Part shown: positions 10,080 to 19,777 of the stretch, piece after piece
Layout: each line of letters starts with the position of its first letter
How positions within the stretch are numbered: position 1 is the stretch's first letter
Source: Gelidibacter sp035515035
Lineage (GTDB): Bacteria; Bacteroidota; Bacteroidia; Flavobacteriales; Flavobacteriaceae
Direction of reading: 5' to 3'
DNA: 54,802 nt
NCBI RefSeq assembly: GCF_035515035.1
Contig: NZ_DATJCA010000178.1
Span: forward strand, 1-54,802
Notes under the pieces: model-generated
Databases searched by the model: none
Told to the model about the DNA's origin: nothing
Seen by the model: only the letters and a program-made list of their open reading frames with translations
Position numbers and translations under genes: made by a program

Positions 10080-10478
10080 ATTATATTGTACCTTAAAAAT
10101 ATCAATCAAAAAATCTGGTGGTACGATCTTATTGGGGAAACTTTCCATTAAATCCAAAACACGATTAATGGATTCGTGGCTCAGCCCCATTCGCAATCCG
10201 AAATTATGCAATTTCACAAGTTCTTTGTTTGTAATGATCTGTCCAAGATTCATCAACAATACCAACCTATGAAATTGGACAATACGTTCGCTATGCGATT
10301 TTAAATGCACATAAGTCACCGGAAATTCAAATAAATAATTAAAGTCTTCTTTAGATATCTCCAATTGTTTGGCCACACCTAAGAGAAATTTATATTCTAT
10401 GGTCTTTATGGAAGCATCAGTTTGAGCAAAAGCAATCATTTCTGAAAGTAGACTTAGTTTTTCTACACGATTTATCAT
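10077..10478 (-). CDS. TerB-like helical protein
   Basis: This 133-residue soluble, mostly helical protein has no signal peptide. The N-terminal stretch (SLLSEMIAFAQTDASIKTIEYKFLLGVAKQLEIS) follows the TerB/DjlA-like pattern in which a helix is followed by an acidic loop and then EY.FL..VA..L.IS. Proteins of this kind are commonly found next to uvrB in flavobacteria and have sometimes been mislabelled as excinuclease subunits because of that. It is convergent with uvrB. The role is unknown; TerB folds can bind divalent metal, but I do not see the full set of acidic ligands. Confidence 0.6.
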   Translation of the reverse strand: MINRVEKLSLLSEMIAFAQTDASIKTIEYKFLLGVAKQLEISKEDFNYLFEFPVTYVHLKSHSERIVQFHRLVLLMNLGQIITNKELVKLHNFGLRMGLSHESINRVLDLMESFPNKIVPPDFLIDIFKVQYN

Positions 10479-10710
10479 AATAGAGGAATCTTATTTTTCT
10501 TTTATAAAGTTAAAGAAAATCGAATTTTGATAATCGTTGATTATTAGTAGCTTATCGAAAAATAAACTGTAATTCAACGTACAATTCCTACTTTCATACA
10601 TTTTAGAACATTAATTAATTGATTATCAACAAATTATATAAGTTGTGCATTTCATCGGTTTTATGTAAATCAAATTTAAGTTTCGATGAACTGCAAGCGT
10701 CATTTCTTAT

Positions 10711-10718
10711 TAAATTTG
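10711..10718 (+). promoter_or_regulatory. -7 element for the esterase gene
   Basis: TAAATTTG matches the flavobacterial -7 consensus exactly and lies 26 bases upstream of the ATG at 10745. No TTG is seen at -33. Its position argues against any translation start upstream of 10745. Confidence 0.35.
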
Positions 10719-10744
10719 TCATCTCAAGTTCAATACACGTTTCA

Positions 10745-11551
10745 ATGAAATTCCTCCATATTCTTTCTATATCCATTCTCGCATTTAGTCGTCTTGGACA
10801 TGCCCAAAGTACTGCATCTGCGCAAGTGGCGACATTTAATATAGTCTCCCCCCAATTGTCAGTCAAAAAAAATATTTGGATCTATCTTCCAACAGACTAT
10901 TCCCATTCAGATAAAAAGTATCCTGTAATTTATATGCACGATGGACAAAATCTCTTTGATGCTAAAACCTCTTATGTTGGCGAATGGCATGTGGATGAGT
11001 ATCTTGATTCCATTTCAGATAACAAATCCATTATTATAGGAATAGAACATGGTAATGAAAATCGCCTAAATGAATTAACCCCCTTTCCAAACGAAACCTA
11101 TGGAGGTGGAAAAGCTGAAGCCTATCTCAATTTTATCATCAACACGCTTAAACCACACATTGACCTCACCTATCGCACGTTAAAAGATGCGGAGCACACC
11201 ACTATTTTCGGTTCTTCATTAGGAGGACTACTCTCTTTTTATGCGATTATAAAATATCCCGATATTTTTGGAAATGCCGGAATATTTTCGGCATCATTCT
11301 GGTTCAGTAATCGTATTTTTGACTTTGTGTCTCAAACTGATATTTCTCCCAATTCTCGGTTTTATTTTATGGCAGGAACAAATGAAAGTGAAGAGATGGT
11401 ATTTGATCAAGAGAAAATGGTAGAACTCTTGCTAAAAAAAGGAGTTCCTAAGGCGCAAATTAAAAATGTGATACTAGAAGGTGGGCAACATAACGAAGTT
11501 TTGTGGCAGCAAAATTTCCCAGAAGCCTATCAATGGTTGATTGAAAATTAA
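10745..11551 (+). CDS. Exported alpha/beta-hydrolase, putative esterase (PF00756-like)
   Basis: Starting at the ATG at 10745 gives 268 residues with a signal peptide (MKFLHILSISILAFSRLGHA). The frame stays open upstream to a TTG at 10619, but that extension is not signal-like and overlaps the -7 element. The mature part shows the esterase D/enterochelin-esterase pattern: YPVIYMHDGQNLFD near the start, nucleophile elbow IFGSSLGGL (GxSxG), and a late His in GGQHNEVLW as the likely catalytic base. Substrate is unknown; small acyl esters or a siderophore ester are possible. It is probably periplasmic. Confidence 0.82.
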   Translation: MKFLHILSISILAFSRLGHAQSTASAQVATFNIVSPQLSVKKNIWIYLPTDYSHSDKKYPVIYMHDGQNLFDAKTSYVGEWHVDEYLDSISDNKSIIIGIEHGNENRLNELTPFPNETYGGGKAEAYLNFIINTLKPHIDLTYRTLKDAEHTTIFGSSLGGLLSFYAIIKYPDIFGNAGIFSASFWFSNRIFDFVSQTDISPNSRFYFMAGTNESEEMVFDQEKMVELLLKKGVPKAQIKNVILEGGQHNEVLWQQNFPEAYQWLIEN

Positions 11552-11623
11552 GATAAAGATGGTTCGGTGTTCAGTATTATATGTTCATTCAGGATTATAA
11601 TAAAAAATTTATAAATAAAAATT

Positions 11624-11881
11624 ATGACAAATAACGATATACTCAAAAAACTACGGGTAGCACTAAAATTAAGAGATGACGAAATCGTGAAAATTCTTGA
11701 GTTGGTAGATTTTAGAATCTCAAAAAGTGAATTGGGTGCATTTTTCAGAAATGAGGATCATCCTAAATATATGGAGTGTGGCGATCAGATTTTACGAAAT
11801 TTTCTAAATGGACTAGTCATCCACTTGCGTGGACCTATGCCTGAAAAAGGTGAAAAGGGAAAGGCTAAAAAAGAAGATTAA
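11624..11881 (+). CDS. DUF1456 family protein (YehS-like, half length)
   Basis: This is an 85-residue soluble protein. NDILKKLRVALKLRDDEIVKILELVDFRISKSELGAFFRNEDHPKYMECGDQILRNFLNGL is a complete single DUF1456 unit. Escherichia coli YehS has two such units in about 156 residues; this protein has one, plus a short Lys/Glu-rich tail. Function of the family is unknown. It lies 72 bases after the esterase on the same strand; the gap contains an inverted copy of the ACTGAACACT repeat (11564-11579), so co-transcription is uncertain. Confidence 0.8.
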   Translation: MTNNDILKKLRVALKLRDDEIVKILELVDFRISKSELGAFFRNEDHPKYMECGDQILRNFLNGLVIHLRGPMPEKGEKGKAKKED

Positions 11882-12125
11882 GATAAAAATAATTCAAATC
11901 TAGCCCACAAGGAGTTCAAAAAGAAGTATTTTTTCATATTCCTTAGGAAGCTCAAAGGATCTGCTACCGGAGGTTATATTTTAGAATCTGTTATCCAATG
12001 GACTTTCTTGTCCACGAATAAAGCGCTCTAGATTTTGGGTATAGATCTAGATCCATCAAAAAACGGGATTAGTTCAAACATCAAAACGCAATGCGCTTCT
12101 TCGCTTTTGAGTTTTGGGTTTCATT
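11882..12125. other. Non-coding gap before the sucC terminator
   Basis: Together with the terminator that follows, this leaves about 300 bases without a gene between DUF1456 and sucC. I see no ORF with protein-like composition, no RNA gene and no promoter matching the group consensus. Confidence 0.5.
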
Positions 12126-12164
12126 AAAAAGACCTGACAAGTTTTTAAAAAAACTGTCAGGTCT
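12126..12164 (-). terminator. sucC terminator, member of a repeated hairpin family
   Basis: AGACCTGACA (12130-12139) pairs perfectly with TGTCAGGTCT (12155-12164), and the inner G and T-run pair with the A-run and C. On the minus strand the stem is followed by TTTTT. It begins 25 bases past the sucC stop. The same GACCT..CA.AGTTTTT design recurs at 49831-49869 and, diverged, at 29437-29467. Confidence 0.8.
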
Positions 12165-12188
12165 CTGAAATGATATAAAAGGATTTCT

Positions 12189-13382
12189 TTAGTTAGCTAA
12201 AACCGCTTGTACTTTATCAGCAGCTTCCTGGAATTCAGTTGCACTCAAAACGTCCAATCCTGAATCATCAAGTAATTTCTTTGCTATATCCGCATTGGTT
12301 CCTTGTAAACGTACAATAATTGGCACATTGATATTTCCCATATTTTTGTAAGCATCGATCACACCTTGTGCAACTCTGTCACAACGTACAATTCCTCCAA
12401 AAATATTGATTAAGATTGCTTTTACACCTGGATCTTTAAGGATAATTCTGAATGCCGCCTCAACACGAGCAGCATCTGCAGTACCACCAACATCCAAGAA
12501 GTTTGCTGGCTCTCCACCTGCTTGCTTAATCAAGTCCATAGTCGCCATGGCCAGACCTGCACCATTAACCATACAGCCAACGTTACCATCTAAGTCTACA
12601 TAGTTTAGACCCAAGGCACCTGCTTCTACTTCAATGGCATTTTCTTCACGTAAATCACGTAGATCCAAATAATCCTTATGTCTGTAAAGCGCGTTGTCGT
12701 CAATTGTCACCTTTGCATCTACCGCAATAATTTTATCGTCACTTGTTTTCAACACCGGGTTGATTTCAAATAAAGACGAATCAGATTTATCGTATGCAGT
12801 ATAAAGATTGGTAATGAACTTGGTCATCTCCTTAAAGGCATTGCCTTCCAAACCAAGATTAAAAGCCACACGTCTTGCTTGAAATGGTAAAATCCCTACA
12901 GCAGGATCAATTTCTTCAGTAAAAATCAAATGAGGTGTTTCTTCAGCAACGGTTTCAATGTCCATACCTCCTTCAGTAGAATACATGATCATGTTGCGTC
13001 CGGTAGCTCTATTCAACAAAACTGAAACATAAAATTCTTTAGTTTCACTTGCGCCTGGATAGTACACGTCTTCAGCGATCAAAACTTGATGTACCTTTTT
13101 TCCTTCTGCGGAAGTTTGAGGTGTTATCAGTTGCATGCCAATGATTTTCCCAGAAATTTCTTCAACTTCCTTTAGGTTTTTGGCCAATTTAACACCACCA
13201 CCTTTACCACGTCCACCTGCATGAATTTGTGCTTTGATCACATACCAGCTAGTTCCGGTTTCGGCGGTCAATTGTTTTGCTGCAGCAACAGCTTCATTGG
13301 CGTTTTTTGCGACAATACCACGTTGGATACGTACACCAAAACTGCTTAAAATATCTTTTCCTTGATACTCGTGTAAATTCAT
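12189..13382 (-). CDS. sucC: Succinyl-CoA synthetase (ADP-forming) subunit beta
   Basis: SucC forms, with SucD, the TCA-cycle enzyme that converts succinyl-CoA to succinate with substrate-level phosphorylation. At 397 residues it has the usual length. The N-terminus MNLHEYQGKDIL, the ATP-grasp glycine-rich segment GGRGKGGGVKLA, the core VNGAGLAMATMD and NFLDVGGTAD, and the C-terminal GGIVRCDRVA are diagnostic. No sucD is adjacent; the two are often unlinked in Bacteroidota. It has its own promoter and terminator, so it is a monocistronic unit. Confidence 0.98.
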   Translation of the reverse strand: MNLHEYQGKDILSSFGVRIQRGIVAKNANEAVAAAKQLTAETGTSWYVIKAQIHAGGRGKGGGVKLAKNLKEVEEISGKIIGMQLITPQTSAEGKKVHQVLIAEDVYYPGASETKEFYVSVLLNRATGRNMIMYSTEGGMDIETVAEETPHLIFTEEIDPAVGILPFQARRVAFNLGLEGNAFKEMTKFITNLYTAYDKSDSSLFEINPVLKTSDDKIIAVDAKVTIDDNALYRHKDYLDLRDLREENAIEVEAGALGLNYVDLDGNVGCMVNGAGLAMATMDLIKQAGGEPANFLDVGGTADAARVEAAFRIILKDPGVKAILINIFGGIVRCDRVAQGVIDAYKNMGNINVPIIVRLQGTNADIAKKLLDDSGLDVLSATEFQEAADKVQAVLAN

Positions 13383-13485
13383 CTTTAAATGTTTATTTTG
13401 TCAGTTCCTCAATTCGAAAGCGATCGAGAGGAATATTTTAAAATTGCCTTTAATTCCCATAGAATATCTGAGAAATTAATGGTCA

Positions 13486-13516
13486 CAAAAGTAATCAACA
13501 TAAATGTTTTAACCAA
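13486..13516 (-). promoter_or_regulatory. sucC promoter
   Basis: Read on the minus strand this is TTG, 20 bases, TACTTTTG: a full match to the Bacteroidota TTG/TAnnTTTG promoter. The predicted start is near 13480, giving a leader of roughly 95 bases before the sucC ATG. A plus-strand TAAATTTG at 13517-13524 directly abuts it and could serve the divergent lysA. Confidence 0.6.
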
Positions 13517-13635
13517 TAAATTTGAGTATTGTTTATTAGAGTTGAATGCATTCTATAAAAAGTTGCGTCACTTTTGAGTTTTTAGTTAGTTTGAATAAAA
13601 AAAAGGATTTAGCTTTACCGCTATTAAAATTAAAT

Positions 13636-14850
13636 ATGAAAATGGAACAAAAAATCTTACTACAGATTGCAAAAGACTTTGATAGTCCAGTTTATGTCTA
13701 TGATACAGAAAAAATAGCGGCGCAATATAAACGCTTAACATCTGCATTTAATAAGGTTAAAAAGTTAAAAATAAAATATGCGGTCAAGGCATTATCAAAT
13801 ATTTCTGTACTTAGATTCATAAAAACATTAGGCTCAGGTTTGGATACGGTATCCATTCAGGAAGTTAAATTAGGATTGAAAGCTGGATTTTCTCCTGATC
13901 AAATCATCTTCACCCCAAATGGCGTTTCTCTTGAAGAAATTGAAATGGCTGCAAAACTTGGGGTACAGATCAATATTGACAACCTGTCCATCTTGGAACA
14001 ATTTGGAACACGATATCCAAAAACACCTGTTTGCATTAGAATTAATCCGCATGTAATGGCGGGTGGCAACACCAATATTTCCGTTGGACATATTGATAGT
14101 AAATTTGGGATTTCCATTCATCAAATTCCGCATTTGTTGCGCATTGTAGAAAACACAAAAATGAACATCAATGGCATCCACATGCACACAGGAAGTGATA
14201 TTTTGGATATTGATGTCTTCCTTTATGCCAGTGAAATTCTATTTGACACTGCACTGAATTTCAAGAATTTAGAATTTATTGATTTTGGTTCTGGATTTAA
14301 AGTGCCTTATAAAGAAGGTGATATAGAAACCAATATTGAAGAATTGGGTCAAAAACTAACCGACCGTTTCAACAGTTTCTGTAAAAAATATGGAAGGGAA
14401 TTAACCTTGACATTCGAGCCTGGAAAATTCTTGGTGAGTGAAGCGGGTGTGTTTTTGACCAAAGTGAACGTTGTCAAACAGACCACCTCTACCGTGTTTG
14501 CGCAAGTGGATTCTGGTTTTAATCATTTAATAAGACCCATGTTCTACGGATCTCAACATGACATTATAAATATTTCAAATCCGAACGGGCGCGAGCGATT
14601 CTATTCGGTCGTAGGTTATATTTGTGAAACGGACACTTTTGCCAATAACATACGTATTAACGAAATTAGCGAAGGTGACATCCTTTGCTTTAAAAATGCG
14701 GGTGCCTACTGTTTTAGCATGGCCAGCAATTATAACTCCCGCTACAGGCCTGCCGAAGTATTATGGCACAATAAAAAAGCACACTTGATCAGAAAACGTG
14801 AAACTTTTGATGACATCCTTAATAATCAAGTTGAAATTGAATTGAGTTAA
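13636..14850 (+). CDS. lysA: Diaminopimelate decarboxylase
   Basis: LysA makes lysine by decarboxylating meso-diaminopimelate with PLP. I start at the ATG at 13636 (404 residues); the open frame extends 30 codons upstream but that part has no family similarity. Residues in view: the PLP lysine in KYAVKALSN (K51), RINPHV, HMHTGSD in place of the usual HIGSQ, the phosphate-binding GSGFKVPY, EPGKFLV, and CETDTF where many LysA have CESGD. These variants fit a divergent Bacteroidota-type LysA within the PLP type III family. A TAAATTTG at 13517-13524 may be its -7 element. Confidence in the family is high; arginine/ornithine decarboxylase is less likely. Confidence 0.93.
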   Translation: MKMEQKILLQIAKDFDSPVYVYDTEKIAAQYKRLTSAFNKVKKLKIKYAVKALSNISVLRFIKTLGSGLDTVSIQEVKLGLKAGFSPDQIIFTPNGVSLEEIEMAAKLGVQINIDNLSILEQFGTRYPKTPVCIRINPHVMAGGNTNISVGHIDSKFGISIHQIPHLLRIVENTKMNINGIHMHTGSDILDIDVFLYASEILFDTALNFKNLEFIDFGSGFKVPYKEGDIETNIEELGQKLTDRFNSFCKKYGRELTLTFEPGKFLVSEAGVFLTKVNVVKQTTSTVFAQVDSGFNHLIRPMFYGSQHDIINISNPNGRERFYSVVGYICETDTFANNIRINEISEGDILCFKNAGAYCFSMASNYNSRYRPAEVLWHNKKAHLIRKRETFDDILNNQVEIELS

Positions 14851-14955
14851 AAATTCTACTATCTGGGATTTGTTTTTCCGACGGAATAGCAGAAACTTAC
14901 TGTATATTTATATTAAGAATATCTCAATTAAAGTACACCACATAATCAACTCACA

Positions 14956-15993
14956 ATGAAACGAATACCCGCCAAATTAATCCGTCAAATCTTTGTGATA
15001 CTTCTCATATTATTCATGGGAAGTTTGATTTTTAAAGAAATGTTACCCTACCTTACTGGAGTTCTTGGCGCAGTAACAATTTATATACTTTTTAAAAAAT
15101 GGATGGTTTATTTGGTCAAAACCAGAAAATGGAACGCTTCATTGGCCGCATCCCTCATCATGTTTTTGTCTTTTGTTGGCATCCTACTTCCTCTTGCAGG
15201 AATTATTTGGATGTTGAGCAATAAAATAGGTAGGGCAGCCAATAACAGTGAACAGGTAGTTAAGGCTTTTAAAGAGCAGTTGAGTAGTGTTGAGCACTAT
15301 TTGGGATTTGATATTGCATCAAAAATTGATACAGGTGCCATAACCGGATGGGTCTCTACTAATTTACAGAATGTGGTAGGTGGTACTTTTAATGCCTTTA
15401 TTGCCATTGGACTTATGTATTTCATGTTGTATTATATGCTGACCAACAGAAGGGCCTTGCGCGAATCGTTAACGGAATATATTCCTTTGGACAAAGATAA
15501 TTTAAAAGAAGTTGGCACAGAAGTCCAGGCCATGGTGCGTTCCAACGCCATCGGAATTCCATTAGTTGCGTTAGCACAAGGTATTATCGCGCTCATTGGA
15601 TTCTTGATTTTCGGCGTAAGCGAACCTTTTTTCTGGTTCGTGATCGTCACCATCGGGTCCATGATTCCTTTTGTAGGCACTTTGGTAGGTATTTTACCTG
15701 TGTTTTTAATTAGTCTTTCCTCTGGAGACGTGTTTCAGGCCTGGGGCATTTTAATCTATGGTTTTGTTGTGGTTGGTACTACAGACAATATCATACGTCT
15801 TTATGTCCTCAAAAAACTGGACGACGTCCACCCTCTTATCACTCTAATTGGCGTTATTGTTGGGGTTCCTATTTTTGGTTTCATCGGCTTAATTTTTGGT
15901 CCTTTATTGATCAGCCTCTTTATGGCTTTAGTGAGAATTTATAGGAGAGAATATGGCGATCAAGAGACGGAAATTGATGCAGAAAAGTTATAA
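14956..15993 (+). CDS. AI-2E family transporter (permease)
   Basis: This 345-residue inner-membrane protein has about eight hydrophobic segments in the AI-2E family arrangement: two or three at the N-terminus, a soluble helical stretch (about residues 95-135, NNSEQVVKAFKEQLSS), then a block of segments. The motifs IGLMYFMLYYMLTN, GIPLVALAQGIIALIGF, PFVGTLVGILPVFL and the final GFIGLIFGPLLISL are typical. Family members include TqsA (AI-2 exporter) and Na+/H+ antiporters, so the substrate cannot be assigned. It follows lysA by 105 bases on the same strand. Confidence 0.9.
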   Translation: MKRIPAKLIRQIFVILLILFMGSLIFKEMLPYLTGVLGAVTIYILFKKWMVYLVKTRKWNASLAASLIMFLSFVGILLPLAGIIWMLSNKIGRAANNSEQVVKAFKEQLSSVEHYLGFDIASKIDTGAITGWVSTNLQNVVGGTFNAFIAIGLMYFMLYYMLTNRRALRESLTEYIPLDKDNLKEVGTEVQAMVRSNAIGIPLVALAQGIIALIGFLIFGVSEPFFWFVIVTIGSMIPFVGTLVGILPVFLISLSSGDVFQAWGILIYGFVVVGTTDNIIRLYVLKKLDDVHPLITLIGVIVGVPIFGFIGLIFGPLLISLFMALVRIYRREYGDQETEIDAEKL

Positions 15994-16234
15994 TCCTTCA
16001 CTGGAATCACAATAAGGTGTTGGTTTAAAACTTTCTTAATGTTCGCAATGAAAACCTTGGTCTACAACCAATGCAATTCCTGGGGATGATTCTCAATTAG
16101 GGATTCAGCGTGAGTTAAAGACTCTTAAAGCACAGCGTATAATTCTCAAATTTAATGATTTTTACTTTTTAAAACTTTGCGACCCCTTGCAATTTTTCAA
16201 TGCCCTCCTTACGCTAAAATTATAGTATAAACAT

Positions 16235-16286
16235 TTTTAGAGAATTAATATTATAGTTAACTTCCCCCGTATATAATTCTCTAAAA
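16235..16286 (+). promoter_or_regulatory. 13-bp inverted repeat flush against a start codon
   Basis: TTTTAGAGAATTA (16235-16247) and its exact reverse complement (16274-16286) are separated by 26 bases; the second arm ends 3 bases before the ATG of the S41 protease gene. It may be a binding site for a dimeric regulator or an mRNA stem that hides the start. The arms end in A-run/T-run but the position in front of a gene makes a terminator for the upstream gene, 240 bases away, less likely. Confidence 0.5.
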
Positions 16287-16289
16287 CCT

Positions 16290-19200
16290 ATGAAACCGCA
16301 CTACCTCCTACCATTTTTAATTTCGTTTTTATGTCTCGGACCACTTTACGCACAAGAGGCCTATTTTCAAATCGATCCAACCATATCGCCAGACGGACAA
16401 ACCATAGTTTTTAGTTATGATGGCGATTTATGGAAAGTACCTTCAAGTGGTGGAGATGCTTTTAGGTTGACGGCTATGGAAGGAGAAGAAACGCTCCCGC
16501 GAATTTCACCAGATGGTAAATGGTTGGCCTTTAGCGCCACACAATATGGCAATAAAGATATTTATGTCATGCCAATAGACGGTGGTGAGATCAAACAACT
16601 CACGTTTCATGATGCCACAGATGATGTAGATAGTTGGTCGTGGGATTCTAAAGAAATTTATTTTACCTCGTCGCGGTACAATCGTTATAGTGGGTATAAG
16701 GTTCCGGTTTCTGGAGGCACACCAATGCGGTTGTTCGAAAATTATTTCAACAATATCCATAATGTGGTTTCTCATCCAAAAACATCCGAAATTTTCTTTA
16801 ATGAAAGTTGGGAAAGCAAAAATTTCGCAAATCGTAAACGCTATAAAGGTGCTTATAATCCTGATATTAAATCCTACAATATAAAAAGCAAGGCCTACAA
16901 AGAATACACCGATTATAATGGGAAAGATATGTGGGCTACCATAGATAAAAACGGAGTTATTTATTTTGTCTCCGATGAAATCAATGGAGAATATAACCTC
17001 TATACCTTTAAAGACGGAAGTACTAAAACGGCCTTGACAAAATTCGAAACGTCAATCGGTTGGCCGCAGGTTAGTGCTAATGGAAACAAGGTGGTGTTTA
17101 CTAAAGATTATCAGATTTTCTTATACGATGTAGCTTCTAATAAAACTCAAAAAGTTAATGTTTTAATCAACACAAATAATACACTCAAAAAGGAACAAGA
17201 TTTTAATACCAAGGGGAAAATCAGTAGCATGTCCATATCACCTGATATTAAAAAAATGGCATTTATTTCTCGCGGCGAACTGTTTGTGTCGGACATTAAA
17301 GGCAAATTCATTAAAAAATTAAACACCAATCCAGATGAGCGCGTTAAGGAGGTGAAATGGCTAAAGGATAATCGCACATTGTTATACATTCAGACCGCTT
17401 CCGGTTATACCAACCTCTTTACAATTGCTGCAGATGGATTAGGTGAAGAAAAAAGACTTACCAGTGAGGCAAAAAATAATGCCAGTATTGTTATTGACCA
17501 CAAAATGGAACATGCGGCTTATATAAGTGGTCGTGATGAGTTGAGACTATTAAATCTAAAAACCTTAAAAAGCACGACTATTGTTACTGATGAATTTTGG
17601 GCACTTCGTCCACCAGTCCCTCAATTTTCACCAGACGATTCGTATATTTTATACTGTGCTTTTCGCGATTTTGAACTTGACATGTTTACTTATGAAATTG
17701 CAACCAAAGAAATTATCAACTTAACCCATACGGGGGTTACAGAAAGCAATCCAACCTGGTCTCCAGATGGAAAATACATCTATTTCCAATCTAATTTAAC
17801 CCAACCTTCATTCCCAAGAGGTAGTGGTGATACACATATTTATAGAATGGCTTTAGACACCTATGATGCACCATTTAAATCCAATAAGTTTAAAGAACTT
17901 TTTAAAGAAGACGAAAAAAAGGATAAGGATAAATCTGAAAAGAAAGACAAAGACAAAAAAGAAAAAGATAGTATTAAAGAACCCATTTCAATCACCATCA
18001 ATAAAAGAGGGTTGATGGATCGTATCGAACTCATCAGTCCGGCATTCGGGTCACAATACGATACCTATGTAATTACAAAGGATGAAACTACCTATGTTTA
18101 TTATTTTTCAAATCATGATCAAGGAAAATACAATCTTTGGAGAACTATTATAAAACCTTTTGAAGAAAATAAAACTGAAAAAGTAGATGATCAAGTTATT
18201 AGGTATGGTCAATTGGAAGCCTCTAAAGAAGGATTTTATGCTTTGTTGAATGGCACTATCCATACCATGGATATAAAAAGCAACAAGCTTGAAAAAGTTG
18301 AAACCGAAACGACTTTTCGAAAAAATCTGGCGACTGAGTTTCATCAGATGTTTTATGAAGCCTGGGCAGGTTTTGAGACCAATTATTACGATGAAAATTT
18401 CCATGGAGAAAATTGGCAACAGCTTAGAGATAACTATGCCCGTTTTCTACCACACCTTACAAAACGTTCACAATTGAGTATGTTATTCAACGATATGCTT
18501 GGCGAGTTAAACACCTCTCATTTTGGTTTTAATACCTCTGGGAAAGAAGATGAGACTTATTACGGGAGTACTACCTCAGAATCAGGTGTAATTTTCTCTG
18601 AAGACAACCCTTATAAAGTGGCACATATTGTTAGTAAAAGTCCTTCGGATATCACAGGAAAAGATATTAAACCAGGCGATATCTTAATCAAAGTCAATGG
18701 AAATTTAACGGACATCAATATAAATAGGGAATTCTATTTTTCCGGACCGTCCTTGGAGAAAGAAATGCAATTAACATTTAAAAGAAATGGCAAAAACATT
18801 ATTGTAAACCTACATCCAATTGCTACAAGAGAATTTAAAGATTTGCTTTATGACGAATGGGTTGAAGACAATCAGAAGTATGTAGATGAAAAAAGCAATG
18901 ATAAAATCGCCTATGTCCACATGAAGAATATGAGCGGCGGTGAGCTCGACAATTTCATGAAGGAGATGGTTTCTGAAGCCTATAGAAAGGATGCGTTAAT
19001 ATTGGATTTAAGAAATAATACAGGAGGAAACGTGCATGATGCCGTTTTACAATTCTTATCTCAAAAACCCTATGCGAAATGGAAATATAGAAACGGAAAA
19101 TTGGCACAACAGCCCAATTTCGCACCTGCAGCAAAACCCATAATTTTACTGGTTAATGAACAATCCTTAAGTGATGCTGAAGTGACAGCGGCAGGTTTTA

Positions 19201-19457
19201 AAGAATTAGGCCTTGGAAAAATCATTGGCACGGAGACGTACCGTTGGATTATTTTTACCTCAGGCGCTGGTCTAGTTGATGGCTCATCTTATCGTTTGCC
19301 ATCTTGGGGATGTTATACTTTGGATGGAGACAACTTAGAGCATACTGGAGTAAGTCCGGACATTTATGTAAAAGAGGATTTTAAAGACAGACTCATAGGA
19401 AATCAACCACAATTAGATAAAGCCATAGCCGAAATTCTAAAGGATTTAAATCGATAA
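16290..19457 (+). CDS. Tricorn-like S41 peptidase with beta-propeller and PDZ domain
   Basis: A 1055-residue exported protease with a signal peptide (MKPHYLLPFLISFLCLGPLYA). Residues ~25-530 are TolB/tricorn propeller blades (repeated SPDG motifs such as DPTISPDGQ, PRISPDGKW, TWSPDGKY). A very Lys/Asp/Glu-rich linker lies at ~538-565, a PDZ domain at ~765-840 (KPGDILIKVNG) and the S41 core at ~870-1035 (LILDLRNNTGGN, then NEQSLSDAE with the nucleophile probably S959 or S961). Tricorn homologues cut oligopeptides; in Bacteroidota they are periplasmic. It is preceded by a striking inverted repeat. Confident family call; substrates are inferred. Confidence 0.93.
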   Translation: MKPHYLLPFLISFLCLGPLYAQEAYFQIDPTISPDGQTIVFSYDGDLWKVPSSGGDAFRLTAMEGEETLPRISPDGKWLAFSATQYGNKDIYVMPIDGGEIKQLTFHDATDDVDSWSWDSKEIYFTSSRYNRYSGYKVPVSGGTPMRLFENYFNNIHNVVSHPKTSEIFFNESWESKNFANRKRYKGAYNPDIKSYNIKSKAYKEYTDYNGKDMWATIDKNGVIYFVSDEINGEYNLYTFKDGSTKTALTKFETSIGWPQVSANGNKVVFTKDYQIFLYDVASNKTQKVNVLINTNNTLKKEQDFNTKGKISSMSISPDIKKMAFISRGELFVSDIKGKFIKKLNTNPDERVKEVKWLKDNRTLLYIQTASGYTNLFTIAADGLGEEKRLTSEAKNNASIVIDHKMEHAAYISGRDELRLLNLKTLKSTTIVTDEFWALRPPVPQFSPDDSYILYCAFRDFELDMFTYEIATKEIINLTHTGVTESNPTWSPDGKYIYFQSNLTQPSFPRGSGDTHIYRMALDTYDAPFKSNKFKELFKEDEKKDKDKSEKKDKDKKEKDSIKEPISITINKRGLMDRIELISPAFGSQYDTYVITKDETTYVYYFSNHDQGKYNLWRTIIKPFEENKTEKVDDQVIRYGQLEASKEGFYALLNGTIHTMDIKSNKLEKVETETTFRKNLATEFHQMFYEAWAGFETNYYDENFHGENWQQLRDNYARFLPHLTKRSQLSMLFNDMLGELNTSHFGFNTSGKEDETYYGSTTSESGVIFSEDNPYKVAHIVSKSPSDITGKDIKPGDILIKVNGNLTDININREFYFSGPSLEKEMQLTFKRNGKNIIVNLHPIATREFKDLLYDEWVEDNQKYVDEKSNDKIAYVHMKNMSGGELDNFMKEMVSEAYRKDALILDLRNNTGGNVHDAVLQFLSQKPYAKWKYRNGKLAQQPNFAPAAKPIILLVNEQSLSDAEVTAAGFKELGLGKIIGTETYRWIIFTSGAGLVDGSSYRLPSWGCYTLDGDNLEHTGVSPDIYVKEDFKDRLIGNQPQLDKAIAEILKDLNR

Positions 19458-19777
19458 TTGACGAAACTTTATAAAGTTATGGATAGAAGTTTGAAAATTT
19501 TATTCCATAAGATTATTCCAACCGCGATTTTGCGGACCTCATGCCCGTGCCTAATACATTGATGGCGATGAGATATTTCATCTGGCTGAAAAAACATTTT
19601 ATTTTTATTCAGATGATAGATAACCCAGTTTTATCCTGTGTTTTTCTAAATGTTAATAAGTAGAATTCCGGTATCATGCATTTATTGCAGGGTTGTCAAA
19701 TTTCATCGCTATTATCTTGAGCAATTTAAGGGTCTTCTAAGCTAATTTCCAAATTATATTTTCATTGTTCGGGCAAA
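19458..19777. other. Non-coding convergent gap
   Basis: A 320-base gap between convergent genes. I find no ORF, no clear terminator hairpin with a T-run and no known RNA. It is unremarkable apart from the absence of an obvious terminator for the protease gene. Confidence 0.4.

Noticed and set aside
13389..13577. 62-codon ORF between sucC and lysA
   Set aside because: It covers the well-matched sucC promoter and has no protein-like features.
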